Below, in pieces: positions 44,147 to 52,608 of a stretch of 64,000 nucleotides of DNA. The translations under genes and the position numbers were made by a program. The first letter of the stretch is position 1. The number at the start of each line of letters is the position of its first letter. The DNA is taken from positions 2,623,501-2,687,500 of the forward strand of contig NZ_CP058986.1 in the NCBI RefSeq assembly GCF_019278525.1. The letters run 5' to 3'. The notes below the pieces were generated by a model that did not search any database, had not been told where the DNA came from, and was given only the letters and a program-made list of their open reading frames with translations. This DNA comes from Polaribacter sp. HaHaR_3_91 (GTDB lineage: Bacteria; Bacteroidota; Bacteroidia; Flavobacteriales; Flavobacteriaceae).

Positions 44147-45517
44147 TTATTCCATCGCTTTTTTATAATCAACTAAAAGCTTTTGTACTTTTTTATCATC
44201 ATAGACAATTGGGTACAATTCTTTTAAAATAATATTATAATCGTAATCTATTTTTAAAGCAGTAATTAAGTGGTCAAATCCGTATTTTTCTTTATTCAGA
44301 ATAAAAAATAAGCCTGCTAATCTATATTCTATTTCAGCAGCATCTTTGTAAAATTTTTGTGCTTTAATTAAAGTACTTATTGCATCGTTAAATTCACCTA
44401 AAAAAGATAATACATCCGTTAGACCAATAAAAACCTCTAAGTCAGTATCATTTAAACTTAAACATTTTACATAACCAACTACAGCTTCTTCATAGAAATT
44501 AAGTCTTAAATTAATTTCAGCATATCGTCTCCAATACAAGAAATTGTCCTCTTCAATTTTTAACGCCTTAGAAATATAATAAGCTGCTTTCTGATAGTTT
44601 TCATCTAAGAATGATAAATTAGCAAGTGACACCCAACCTTTATCTAATAAAGGATCTTCATGTACCGCTTTTTTATAAAATGAAATAGCTTCATCTAAAT
44701 TTAATAATTTTTCATAACACTCACCTACCCTAAGGCACACAAAAGCAGTCGCATCATCTAATTCTAAGGTAATTAAATAATTATCTATCGCTTCTTTATA
44801 ACGCCCTAGTTGCTCTAAGGTTTTTGCTTTTTCTAAATAACCCCCAATAAAAGATTCATCAATTAAAACAGCATATTCAAAAGACATCAATGCCTTTTCA
44901 AACATTTCTAAAATAAAATACTGCCTTCCTAATTGATGCCAAGCAACTTCACAATATGGATTTATTTCTACATAACTGTTTAAATAGGTAATTGCTTCTT
45001 CATGTTTAGCCTCCATATCAAAACAATAGACAACATTATATAAGGCAGAATAATCTTCAAAATCTACTTCTACACACTTTATAAACGTAGAACGTGCATT
45101 ATTAAAGTCGTCTAAATACAAATATTCCATGCCTAAAAGAGACCAAACATCTACTTTATCATCTGTAAAAGTCAACGCTTTTTTTAATAATTCTATAGAC
45201 TCTTTATGGTTTCCTTGTTTAGAACTGATGGTTGCTTTTTGTATAAAAACTTCATCATTATTAGGCTCTAAACGCTCAATTATTTTTAATAATATGGATG
45301 CTTTATCTAACTCATCTTCAAAAACATAAATTTCTACTTGTAGTAATTTTAAATCTACAGAAGCAGGGTGTTGTTGCAACCCTAATTTTACTGCTTTTTT
45401 AGCCAAAGCATGTTTACCAGCATCTAAATAATGTACAATTATTTCTTCAAACTCAACCAGATCAAAAAAATAAACTGCGTTGGTTTTAAGCATGGATTCA
45501 AACTTTAAGAGGGACAT
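44147..45517 (-). CDS. Tetratricopeptide-repeat protein
   Basis: 456 residues composed of about twelve TPR-like helical pairs (for example AWHQLGRQYFILEMFEKALM, CLRVGECYEKLLNLDEAISF, GWVSLANLSFLDENYQKAAY). No signal peptide, so cytoplasmic. A protein-interaction scaffold of unknown partner; divergent from the pyrR-pyrB operon. Confidence 0.85.
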   Translation of the reverse strand: MSLLKFESMLKTNAVYFFDLVEFEEIIVHYLDAGKHALAKKAVKLGLQQHPASVDLKLLQVEIYVFEDELDKASILLKIIERLEPNNDEVFIQKATISSKQGNHKESIELLKKALTFTDDKVDVWSLLGMEYLYLDDFNNARSTFIKCVEVDFEDYSALYNVVYCFDMEAKHEEAITYLNSYVEINPYCEVAWHQLGRQYFILEMFEKALMSFEYAVLIDESFIGGYLEKAKTLEQLGRYKEAIDNYLITLELDDATAFVCLRVGECYEKLLNLDEAISFYKKAVHEDPLLDKGWVSLANLSFLDENYQKAAYYISKALKIEEDNFLYWRRYAEINLRLNFYEEAVVGYVKCLSLNDTDLEVFIGLTDVLSFLGEFNDAISTLIKAQKFYKDAAEIEYRLAGLFFILNKEKYGFDHLITALKIDYDYNIILKELYPIVYDDKKVQKLLVDYKKAME

Positions 45518-45683
45518 AACTATTAGTTTTGAATTAGTATATTAAAGGTACTATAACTCCTAGTTCCCATTTAATTTAGGTTATTTTTTTTTTAACAATT
45601 TAGTTAACATTAAAGTGATTTCGTTTTTAGTTGCTATAAATTTTGCACATACATTTATTTACAGTAATTTTGATTTTCAATAA

Positions 45684-45703
45684 CTATCAAGCTAAATTGA
45701 TAG
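45684..45703 (+). promoter_or_regulatory. Hairpin just before the pyrR start
   Basis: CTATCAA/TTGATAG with a 6-nt loop, followed by CTTTTCTT, ends 8 nt before the pyrR start codon. It could influence translation initiation. It does not contain the known PyrR binding-loop consensus. Confidence 0.35.
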
Positions 45704-45711
45704 CTTTTCTT

Positions 45712-46251
45712 ATGAGCAAAAAAAACTTACTTAACTCAAAGGATATTGAAATAATTTTACATCGATTGGCTTGTCAGTTAATCGAAAATCATAACGATTT
45801 TTCTAATACCGTATTAATTGGTTTACAACCTAGAGGTAGTTTTTTGGCTAATAGATTAGCCGATTTATTAAAAAACACCTACAACGTTAAAAACTTAAAA
45901 TTAGGATTATTAGATATTACCTTTTACAGAGACGATTTTAGAAGAAGAGATGCACCTTTAGCAGCTACAGCAACTAAAATGGACTTTATAATTGAAGGTA
46001 AAAATGTAGTAATTATTGACGATGTTTTGTTTTCTGGTAGAAGTATTAGAGCTGCATTAACTGCAATGCAAGCCTACGGCAGACCAGAAAATATTGAGCT
46101 ATTAGTATTAATAGACAGACGTTTTAGTAGACATTTACCAATTCAGCCAAATTATAGAGGCCGTCAAGTAGATGCTATTAACCATGAAAAGGTATTAGTT
46201 ACCTGGAAAGAAACACATAAAAAAGACGCAGTTTACATAGAATCAAAATAA
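45712..46251 (+). CDS. pyrR: PyrR: pyrimidine operon regulator/phosphoribosyltransferase family
   Basis: PRTase-fold protein of the PyrR family with the PRPP loop VVIIDDVLFSGRSIRAAL, and the PyrR-typical LVLIDRRFSRHLPIQPNYRGRQVDA segment. In Gram-positives PyrR is an RNA-binding attenuation protein with weak uracil PRTase activity; the mechanism in Bacteroidota is not established. Start chosen at ATG 45712 (MSKKNLLNSKDIEIIL, 179 residues) because the extension to 45643 is hydrophobic and covers a leader hairpin. pyrB follows 2 bp later. Confidence 0.9.
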   Translation: MSKKNLLNSKDIEIILHRLACQLIENHNDFSNTVLIGLQPRGSFLANRLADLLKNTYNVKNLKLGLLDITFYRDDFRRRDAPLAATATKMDFIIEGKNVVIIDDVLFSGRSIRAALTAMQAYGRPENIELLVLIDRRFSRHLPIQPNYRGRQVDAINHEKVLVTWKETHKKDAVYIESK

Positions 46252-46253
46252 TT

Positions 46254-47183
46254 ATGTCAGAATTAAGTGTAGAACATTTATTAGGAATTAAGTATCTAAA
46301 AGAAACTGATATTGATCTTATTTTTAGAACTGCAGATCATTTTAAAGAGGTAATTAACAGACCTATTAAAAAAGTTCCTTCTCTTAGAGATATTACTATT
46401 GCTAACTTGTTTTTTGAAAACAGTACGCGTACAAAACTAAGTTTCGAATTGGCAGAAAAAAGGCTTTCTGCAGATGTAATTAACTTTTCTGCAGGACAAT
46501 CTTCTGTAAAAAAAGGAGAAACTTTAATTGATACTGTAAACAATATATTGGCAATGAAAGTTGACATTGTTGTTATGCGACATGCAAGTGTTGGTGCTGG
46601 AGTTTTTCTATCTAAACATGTAGATGCTAAAATTATTAATGCTGGAGATGGAACGCATGAACATCCAACACAGGCTCTTTTAGATTCTTATTCTATTAGA
46701 GAAAAATTGGGTAGTGTAAAGGGCAAAAAAATTGTTATTGTAGGTGATATCTTACACTCTAGAGTTGCATTATCTAACATTTTTGCGCTGCAATTACAAG
46801 GTGCTAAAGTAAAGGTTTGTGGTCCTACAACCCTTATTCCTAAATACATTTCTAGTTTGGGTGTAGAAGTAGAAACCAATCTTAAAAAAGCTTTAGAATG
46901 GTGTGATGTTGCCAATGTTTTACGTGTTCAAAATGAAAGAATGGATCTTAAGTACTTTCCTTCTACCAGAGAATACACGCAACTTTTTGGTATAAATCAG
47001 GAGATTCTAGATAATTTAGACAAGAAAATTGTAATCATGCATCCAGGACCTATAAATCGTGGTGTAGAAATAACAAGTGAGGTTGCTGACTCTAATCAAT
47101 CTATTATTCTAAACCAAGTAGAAAACGGAGTTGCCGTAAGAATGGCCGTTATTTATTTATTAGCACAACAGGTTAAAAGATAA
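46254..47183 (+). CDS. pyrB: Aspartate carbamoyltransferase, catalytic chain
   Basis: Second step of UMP synthesis: carbamoyl phosphate plus aspartate to carbamoyl aspartate. Carbamoyl-phosphate motif FFENSTRTKLSFE (about 51-63), HPTQALLD and the closing HPGPINRGVEI are intact. 309 residues, standard for the catalytic trimer chain; no pyrI regulatory chain follows. Translationally close to pyrR, so an operon. Confidence 0.96.
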   Translation: MSELSVEHLLGIKYLKETDIDLIFRTADHFKEVINRPIKKVPSLRDITIANLFFENSTRTKLSFELAEKRLSADVINFSAGQSSVKKGETLIDTVNNILAMKVDIVVMRHASVGAGVFLSKHVDAKIINAGDGTHEHPTQALLDSYSIREKLGSVKGKKIVIVGDILHSRVALSNIFALQLQGAKVKVCGPTTLIPKYISSLGVEVETNLKKALEWCDVANVLRVQNERMDLKYFPSTREYTQLFGINQEILDNLDKKIVIMHPGPINRGVEITSEVADSNQSIILNQVENGVAVRMAVIYLLAQQVKR

Positions 47184-47224
47184 ATATAAACGCGATTTAC
47201 AATTCGTGTACTAAATCTGTAAAC

Positions 47225-47557
47225 ATGAAAATAGACAAAAAAGATACATATACACTTATTTCAAGTGATGAAAAGTCATTCTCTGAATTCTATAATTCTT
47301 TCTTAATTGAAGAAGAAAAAAGATCTAAAGAGCATATTATTATACAAATTTCAGATAACATTAACGCTTCAATAAAAGATTTTTCACTATTTTTGAGAAT
47401 AGCAGCACAAAAAAAGGAAAATGGCACATCATTTGTATTAGTAAATTCTAGTATTAATATAGACGATTTTCCAGACCACTTCAACATTACACCTACCTTA
47501 CAAGAAGCAATAGATGTAATAGAAATGGAAGCTATGGAAAGGGAACTAGGATTTTAA
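47225..47557 (+). CDS. STAS-like domain protein upstream of rnz
   Basis: 110 residues with the alternating beta/alpha pattern of a STAS fold (TYTLISSDEKSF, IIIQISDNINASIKDFSLFL, SFVLVNSSINIDDFP, TPTLQEAIDVIEMEAMERELGF). No kinase or sigma partner nearby. The order STAS-like, T9SS mini-protein, rnz is compact (11-bp gap, 4-bp overlap), so the three are probably co-transcribed. Often mislabelled ribonuclease Z through its neighbour. Function unknown. Confidence 0.6.
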   Translation: MKIDKKDTYTLISSDEKSFSEFYNSFLIEEEKRSKEHIIIQISDNINASIKDFSLFLRIAAQKKENGTSFVLVNSSINIDDFPDHFNITPTLQEAIDVIEMEAMERELGF

Positions 47558-47568
47558 ACAAGAAGCAA

Positions 47569-47889
47569 ATGGTAAAAAAACTACTTTTTATTTTATTTTT
47601 ATGTTACACTACAATAGGTATTTCTCAAGAAACATCTATAGATCGTTTATCTGCTGCGCCTAATCCATTTACAAATTCTACCAAAATTAGTTTTTCATCA
47701 GATGCTAACAAGACTGTTTATTTTACTGTTAAAAATGTTTTAGGAAAAACGGTATATAGAAAAAGTATTCAGATTAAATCTGGTAAAAATAACATTCCTT
47801 TTTATAAAGATAATTTAGCTACAGGTATGTACATTTATAGTATTCAGGACAATAAAAAAACCATCTCTAAACGATTTGTTATTAGATGA
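47569..47889 (+). CDS. Mini-protein consisting of a signal peptide and a T9SS type A sorting domain
   Basis: 106 residues: signal peptide 1-20 (ends GISQE), then almost at once the type IX secretion C-terminal sorting domain: PNPFTNSTKISFSS, VKNVLGKTVYRK, ATGMYIYSIQDN, KRFVIR. There is no cargo domain. This is strange because the sorting domain normally guides a large exported protein and is then removed. It overlaps rnz by 4 bp (ATGA). Confidence 0.78.
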   Translation: MVKKLLFILFLCYTTIGISQETSIDRLSAAPNPFTNSTKISFSSDANKTVYFTVKNVLGKTVYRKSIQIKSGKNNIPFYKDNLATGMYIYSIQDNKKTISKRFVIR

Positions 47890-48800
47890 GTATAGCACTA
47901 ACTATTTTAGGATGCCATTCTGCAACTCCTAGAAAAAACGCTTTTCCTACTTCTCAATATTTAGAAATTAACAACAGTCATTTTTTGATTGATTGTGGAG
48001 AAGGTACGCAGCGTCAAATGAGAAAATATAAAGTAGGTTTCTCTAAAATAAATCATATTTTTATTACGCATTTACATGGTGATCATTTTTATGGTTTGGT
48101 TGGCTTATTAGCTACTTTCGGTATTTTAAACAGAGAAAAAGAACTCCATATTTATGGACCAAAAGGTATTAAAGAAGTTACTTTATTACAATTGAGAGTT
48201 TCTCAATCTCACGCTAAATATAAAATGATTTTTCATGAATTAACTTCAAAAGAAAGTGAACTTATTTTTGAAGATGATAAAGTTTCTGTAACTACAATTC
48301 CTTTAAATCATAGAGTTTATACAAATGGTTATTTGTTTACAGAAAAGCAAAAACCAAGAAAATTAAACATGTTAAATATTAGCGGATATCCAGATATTGA
48401 TAAAGCTGATTATTTAAATATTAAAGCAGGTAAAGATGTTGTTTTACCTTCTGGAGAAATTGTTTCTAATTTAGAATTAACAATTCCGGCAGACAAACCT
48501 TTAAGTTTTGCTTTTTGTAGCGATACTTGTTATAAACCAGACATTGTACCTATTATAAAAGATGTAGACCTATTGTACCATGAAGCTACCTTTTTAGCAG
48601 ATAGAGAAGATTTGGCAAAAAAGACAAAACACGCAACAACGAAGCAAGCTGCTGAAATTGCCAAACAAGCCAATGCTAAACAGTTAATAATTGGGCATTA
48701 TTCTGGTAGATATAATGATATTAACGTTTTTAAAGCCGAAGCACAAGAAATATTTAAAAACACTAACCTAGCAGAACCAGGAAAAGTATTTAAAGTATAA
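47886..48800 (+). CDS. rnz: Ribonuclease Z
   Basis: Metallo-beta-lactamase-fold tRNA 3'-processing endonuclease. Zinc motif THLHGDH puts ligands at H62, H64, D66 and H67; later FCSDTCYK, LLYHEATF and the PxKR-like exosite region NHRVYTNGYLF also fit. 304 residues. Its start lies inside the stop of the upstream mini-protein gene (ATGA), implying coupled translation. Confidence 0.94.
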   Translation: MSIALTILGCHSATPRKNAFPTSQYLEINNSHFLIDCGEGTQRQMRKYKVGFSKINHIFITHLHGDHFYGLVGLLATFGILNREKELHIYGPKGIKEVTLLQLRVSQSHAKYKMIFHELTSKESELIFEDDKVSVTTIPLNHRVYTNGYLFTEKQKPRKLNMLNISGYPDIDKADYLNIKAGKDVVLPSGEIVSNLELTIPADKPLSFAFCSDTCYKPDIVPIIKDVDLLYHEATFLADREDLAKKTKHATTKQAAEIAKQANAKQLIIGHYSGRYNDINVFKAEAQEIFKNTNLAEPGKVFKV

Positions 48801-48805
48801 TTAAT

Positions 48806-48890
48806 AAGTAAATTGAATTGGTTTTCTAAATTTATTAGAAAATAAAATATTTTGAAAAGGGAAGTTTAACTTTACCAATTCAATTTACTT
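48806..48890. terminator. Nested hairpin between convergent rnz and CoA-binding gene
   Basis: A perfect 17-bp stem (48806-48822 with 48874-48890, on AAGTAAATTGAATTGG) encloses 51 nt with an inner TTTTCTAA/TTAGAAAA hairpin. It ends flush with both genes' stop regions. Confidence 0.6.
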
Positions 48891-48891
48891 T

Positions 48892-49254
48892 TTAATATTG
48901 CCCCATGCTCAACATTACTAATGTACAAGCAACTTCTACTGCTATAGAATTCTCTTCTAAAAGCTTTACAAATTCTCCATTTTCAGATCCAGGATTAAAA
49001 ATTACCCTTCTAGGTTTTAATCCAATTATATAGTTATAGTATTCTTCTTGATTTTTTGGATTTAGATACAAAGTAACCGTATCAATATTATCAAACTCTT
49101 TTTTTTCGGTTTCAATGACAACACCTAAAACGGTTCCTTTTCTTATGCCTAAAGCAGCAACTGGTATTTCTTTATCTACAAGTCTTTTTATAGCAATATT
49201 AGAATATTTGTTAGGATTTGTTGATGCGCCAAGAACTAATGTTACATTTTTCAT
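48892..49254 (-). CDS. CoA-binding domain protein (CoA_binding_2)
   Basis: 120-residue Rossmann-like protein of the YccU/CoA_binding_2 type (LVLGASTNPNKYSNIAIKRL, VAALGIRKG, IFNPGSENGEF, VEVACTLVML). The family binds CoA in crystal structures; cellular role unknown. Single gene facing rnz. Confidence 0.88.
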   Translation of the reverse strand: MKNVTLVLGASTNPNKYSNIAIKRLVDKEIPVAALGIRKGTVLGVVIETEKKEFDNIDTVTLYLNPKNQEEYYNYIIGLKPRRVIFNPGSENGEFVKLLEENSIAVEVACTLVMLSMGQY

Positions 49255-49533
49255 TCTGTTAATTTACGTTAAACAAATTTAATATCATAACAAATATAAA
49301 CCAATCGATTAATAAAAGCTAGTAATATTAGAAATCCATTATACCTATTTAACTTCATTTTTCTAAAAATACAAAAACAGTAAATAAAATCTTAATTAAC
49401 AAGAAACATAAAATAACAATAGATTTCATTGCTTAAAATAAGGTTCTAATTTCCCGTTAAAAAATACTTTCATATCATAATAAAAGACAAAGTTTCACTT
49501 TAATTAAGTAATCATTTTTAGCATCTTTGTAAC

Positions 49534-50109
49534 ATGTATCAAACTATAACAAATCATATCAATAATCATATTACTCCAACAACTATTGATTTGCAATTGT
49601 TTAATGCCATTTTAACGGAAACATCTATACCAAAAGGTCAGTTTTTACTATTACCAGGCACCATTGTAAAGCACGAATACTTTGTAATAAAAGGCTGTTT
49701 AAAAGCTTATTATATGGATGATAAAGGGAATAGGCATATTATACAATTTGCTATAGAAAATTGGTGGGTAGGAGATTTTGATGCATTTTATAATCAAACA
49801 CCTTCCATATTACATATAGAAGCTATAGAAGACTCTAAATTACTATCTATAAGCTATGACAATCTTCAAAAAATTTATGATGAGGCACCTATTTTTGAAC
49901 GTTACTTTAGAATTTTAACCACAAAGGCATTCATCGCGCAGCGAAAAAGAATTTTATCTACATTAGAAAAAAACACCCAAGAACGTTATCTAGAATTTTG
50001 CTCCTCTTACCCAAATATAGAAGATAGAGTACCTAATTACGATATTGCAAATTATTTAGGTGTTTCTCCAGAAAACTTAAGTCGTGTAAGGCGACAACTA
50101 AAAAGTTAA
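49534..50109 (+). CDS. Crp/Fnr-family transcription regulator
   Basis: 191 residues: cyclic-nucleotide-binding-like beta-roll about 25-115, dimerisation helix about 120-150, and a C-terminal HTH whose recognition helix SPENLSRVRRQL carries E180-x-x-S183-R184. ExxSR is the FNR arrangement that reads TTGAT half sites. There is no N-terminal Cys cluster, so it is not an oxygen-sensing Fe-S FNR; the effector is unknown. It lies 88 bp upstream of an Old Yellow Enzyme gene on the same strand. Confidence 0.88.
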   Translation: MYQTITNHINNHITPTTIDLQLFNAILTETSIPKGQFLLLPGTIVKHEYFVIKGCLKAYYMDDKGNRHIIQFAIENWWVGDFDAFYNQTPSILHIEAIEDSKLLSISYDNLQKIYDEAPIFERYFRILTTKAFIAQRKRILSTLEKNTQERYLEFCSSYPNIEDRVPNYDIANYLGVSPENLSRVRRQLKS

Positions 50110-50120
50110 ATCTTTCTTAA

Positions 50121-50134
50121 TTGATCTAAGTCAA
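50121..50134 (+). promoter_or_regulatory. Fnr/Crp-type operator before the Old Yellow Enzyme gene
   Basis: TTGATCTAAGTCAA differs from the perfect TTGAT-N4-ATCAA palindrome at one position. Its centre (50127.5) is about 41-45 bp upstream of the start expected from the -7 element at 50157, the class II activator position. Confidence 0.55.
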
Positions 50135-50156
50135 TAATATTAGCTTTCTATTCCTT

Positions 50157-50164
50157 TAATTTTG
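50157..50164 (+). promoter_or_regulatory. Predicted -7 element of the Old Yellow Enzyme gene
   Basis: TAATTTTG matches TAnnTTTG; no -33 TTTG is present, in keeping with activator dependence. Confidence 0.5.
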
Positions 50165-50197
50165 TGTAGATTTAACAATAAAAAAAGTCAACATAAA

Positions 50198-51292
50198 ATG
50201 AGCAAGCAACAATTATTAACTCCATATAATAAAAATATTAATCTAAAAAACAGGGTCGTAATGGCTCCCATGACACGTAGTAGAGCAAATAACGAAGGCA
50301 ATGTAGCTACGAACGAATTACATGGTTTATATTACGAGCAACGTGCTTCTGCAGGTTTAATTATTACAGAAGGATCGCAGGTATCTAAAGATGCAGTTGG
50401 TTATATTCATACTGCAGGAATATATTCTGATGAACAGGTAGAAGGTTGGAAAAAAGTAACCAAACGTGTACATGACAAAGGAGGAAAAATCTTTATTCAA
50501 TTATGGCATGTTGGTAGAATATCTCATCCAGAATTTCATAATGGTGAATTACCTCTTTCAGCATCGGCCATAAACCCAAACGCACAATCTTTTACGCCAG
50601 AAGGTTTTAAAGATACGGTTACACCAAAAGAAATGACAGTTGAAGATATTAAAACTACGGTTAACGATTTTAAAAATGCAGCTGCAAATGCAGTAAAAGC
50701 AGGTTTTGATGGCGTAGAAATTCACTCTTCTAATGGTTATTTATTTCATCAATTTTTTACAAACTGTTCAAATAAAAGAACAGATGATTATGGTGGAAAT
50801 ACAACAAACAAAACCCGTTTCTTTTTTGAAGTTTTAGATGCAATGAAAGAAGTAATTCCTCAAGAAAAAATAGGGGTACGTTTCAATCCTTCTCTAAACG
50901 GTTTGTTTGGCATCAATTTAGACGAAGAAACCATACCAACTTTTGAGTATATTATTAAAAAACTAAATGATTATAATTTAGCATACGTTCATCTTTCAGA
51001 ACCTTTTACAGATGTTTCTGATGTTCCTTTTGCTGTTACTGAAATTGCAAAACATTTCCGTCCGTTATATAATGGAACGCTAATGATTAACACTTCGTTT
51101 GATAAAGAAAAAGGAAATAAAGTACTTGAAGATGGAGATGCTGATTTAGTGGCTTATGGTAAACCTTTTATTTCTAACCCAGATTTAGTAGAACGTTTTG
51201 AAAACAACTTAGAATTAGCTGAGTGGAATCAAGATACTTTTTATACTCAAGGACCTAAAGGTTATACAGATTACCCTAAAGCGAATAAATAA
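50198..51292 (+). CDS. Old Yellow Enzyme family ene-reductase (NemA-like)
   Basis: FMN-dependent NADPH oxidoreductase that reduces activated alkenes such as N-ethylmaleimide and other electrophiles. TIM-barrel hallmarks: VVMAPMTRSRA, QLWHVGRISHPEF, FDGVEIHSSNGYLFHQFFT, and YGKPFISNPDLVERF. I start at ATG 50198 (MSKQQLLTPYN, 364 residues); the TTG extension to 50162 overlaps the -7 element. Probably controlled by the Crp/Fnr gene just upstream. Confidence 0.92.
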   Translation: MSKQQLLTPYNKNINLKNRVVMAPMTRSRANNEGNVATNELHGLYYEQRASAGLIITEGSQVSKDAVGYIHTAGIYSDEQVEGWKKVTKRVHDKGGKIFIQLWHVGRISHPEFHNGELPLSASAINPNAQSFTPEGFKDTVTPKEMTVEDIKTTVNDFKNAAANAVKAGFDGVEIHSSNGYLFHQFFTNCSNKRTDDYGGNTTNKTRFFFEVLDAMKEVIPQEKIGVRFNPSLNGLFGINLDEETIPTFEYIIKKLNDYNLAYVHLSEPFTDVSDVPFAVTEIAKHFRPLYNGTLMINTSFDKEKGNKVLEDGDADLVAYGKPFISNPDLVERFENNLELAEWNQDTFYTQGPKGYTDYPKANK

Positions 51293-51343
51293 GTAGTTTT
51301 TTTTTAAAAAATAGTTTTTAATACTGTTTTAGAAACTATAATA

Positions 51344-51385
51344 AACAACAAATGCCAATATAAGTTTATATTGGCATTTGTTGTT
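51344..51385. terminator. Very long hairpin between convergent OYE and fabH genes
   Basis: A 20-bp perfect complement (51344-51363 with 51366-51385, containing AAATGCCAATATAA) around a minimal loop. Likely a bidirectional terminator, though it lacks a strong T-run. Confidence 0.65.
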
Positions 51386-51420
51386 ACTTAAAATTTGGAT
51401 TGTTATTTGCGACTAAATTA

Positions 51421-52428
51421 TTACCATCTAATAATTACACTTCCCCAAGTAAATCCACTTCCAAAAGCAGCTAAAACAACTAAATCGTTGTCTTTTATTT
51501 TACCTTCTTCCCAAGCTTCGGTTAACGCAATAATTACAGAAGCAGCAGTTGTGTTTCCGTATTTTTGAATATTATTAAAAACCTTGTCATCAGACAATTT
51601 AAACATCTTTTGTATAAACTGTGCGATACGTAAATTTGCCTGATGTGGAATTAACATATCAATATCTTCTTTCTCTAACTTATTTGCTGCTAAACCTTCT
51701 ACAATTGCTTCAGAAAAACGTGTTATGGCGTGTTTAAAAACAAACTGACCATTCATGTAAGGAAAGTATGAAACATCATCCGGATCATTTCTTTCAATAA
51801 TTCCTGGGACCCATTTTCCGGTAGACGGACCTTCTAAAACCAATTCTTTTGCATGTTTTCCTTCCGAATGTAAATGAGAAGATAAAATTCCTTTTCCTGC
51901 TTCTTCACTTCTAGAAAGTACAGCAGCTCCTGCTCCATCACCAAAAATAACCGAAATATTTCTTCCTCTTGTAGATTTGTCTAATCCTCCAGAATGATTT
52001 TCAGCACCAATTACCAAAACATTTTTATACATTCCTGTTTTAATAAATTGATCTGCAACAGACATCGCATAAATAAAACCAGAACATTGGTTACGTACAT
52101 CTAATGCAGGAATTGTTCCCATATCTAACATTTCTTGCACTTGCACACCACCTCCAGGAAAATACATATCCGGACTTAAAGTTGCAAATACTATAAAATC
52201 GATATCATCTTTTGTTAACCCAGCTCTTTCAATTGCTATTCTAGATGCTTTTGCCCCCATAACTGCCGTTGTGTCTTCTGTTTTTGGGTCTATCCAACGT
52301 CTTTCTTTAATTCCTGTTCGTTCCTGAATCCATTCATCTGAAGTTTCCATAAACTCTTTTAAGTCGTTATTGGTAACAACATTCTCTGGAACATAATACC
52401 CAAGTCCCGTTATTTTTGAATTATACAT
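51421..52428 (-). CDS. fabH: Beta-ketoacyl-ACP synthase III
   Basis: Starts fatty-acid elongation by condensing acyl-CoA with malonyl-ACP. The active-site Cys lies in DVRNQCSGFIYAM, His in LIPHQANLRI and Asn in QKYGNTTAAS. 335 residues, normal. It stands alone here, away from the fab cluster; Flavobacteria often carry several FabH-like enzymes, some for branched primers. Confidence 0.92.
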   Translation of the reverse strand: MYNSKITGLGYYVPENVVTNNDLKEFMETSDEWIQERTGIKERRWIDPKTEDTTAVMGAKASRIAIERAGLTKDDIDFIVFATLSPDMYFPGGGVQVQEMLDMGTIPALDVRNQCSGFIYAMSVADQFIKTGMYKNVLVIGAENHSGGLDKSTRGRNISVIFGDGAGAAVLSRSEEAGKGILSSHLHSEGKHAKELVLEGPSTGKWVPGIIERNDPDDVSYFPYMNGQFVFKHAITRFSEAIVEGLAANKLEKEDIDMLIPHQANLRIAQFIQKMFKLSDDKVFNNIQKYGNTTAASVIIALTEAWEEGKIKDNDLVVLAAFGSGFTWGSVIIRW

Positions 52429-52608
52429 AATTATATATTGTTTTTTTGATTTTTTGCAAACTCTTAATACGTAAAAGTACTAATTTATAAAAATAAACGA
52501 AAGAGTTGCCATTAAAATAATATTTATGTCATCTTGTCATAAAATTCTCTTTGGTATTTTTTTTGAATAACCTTTATCAGAATAATAAATTAATAAAATA
52601 AACATAAA

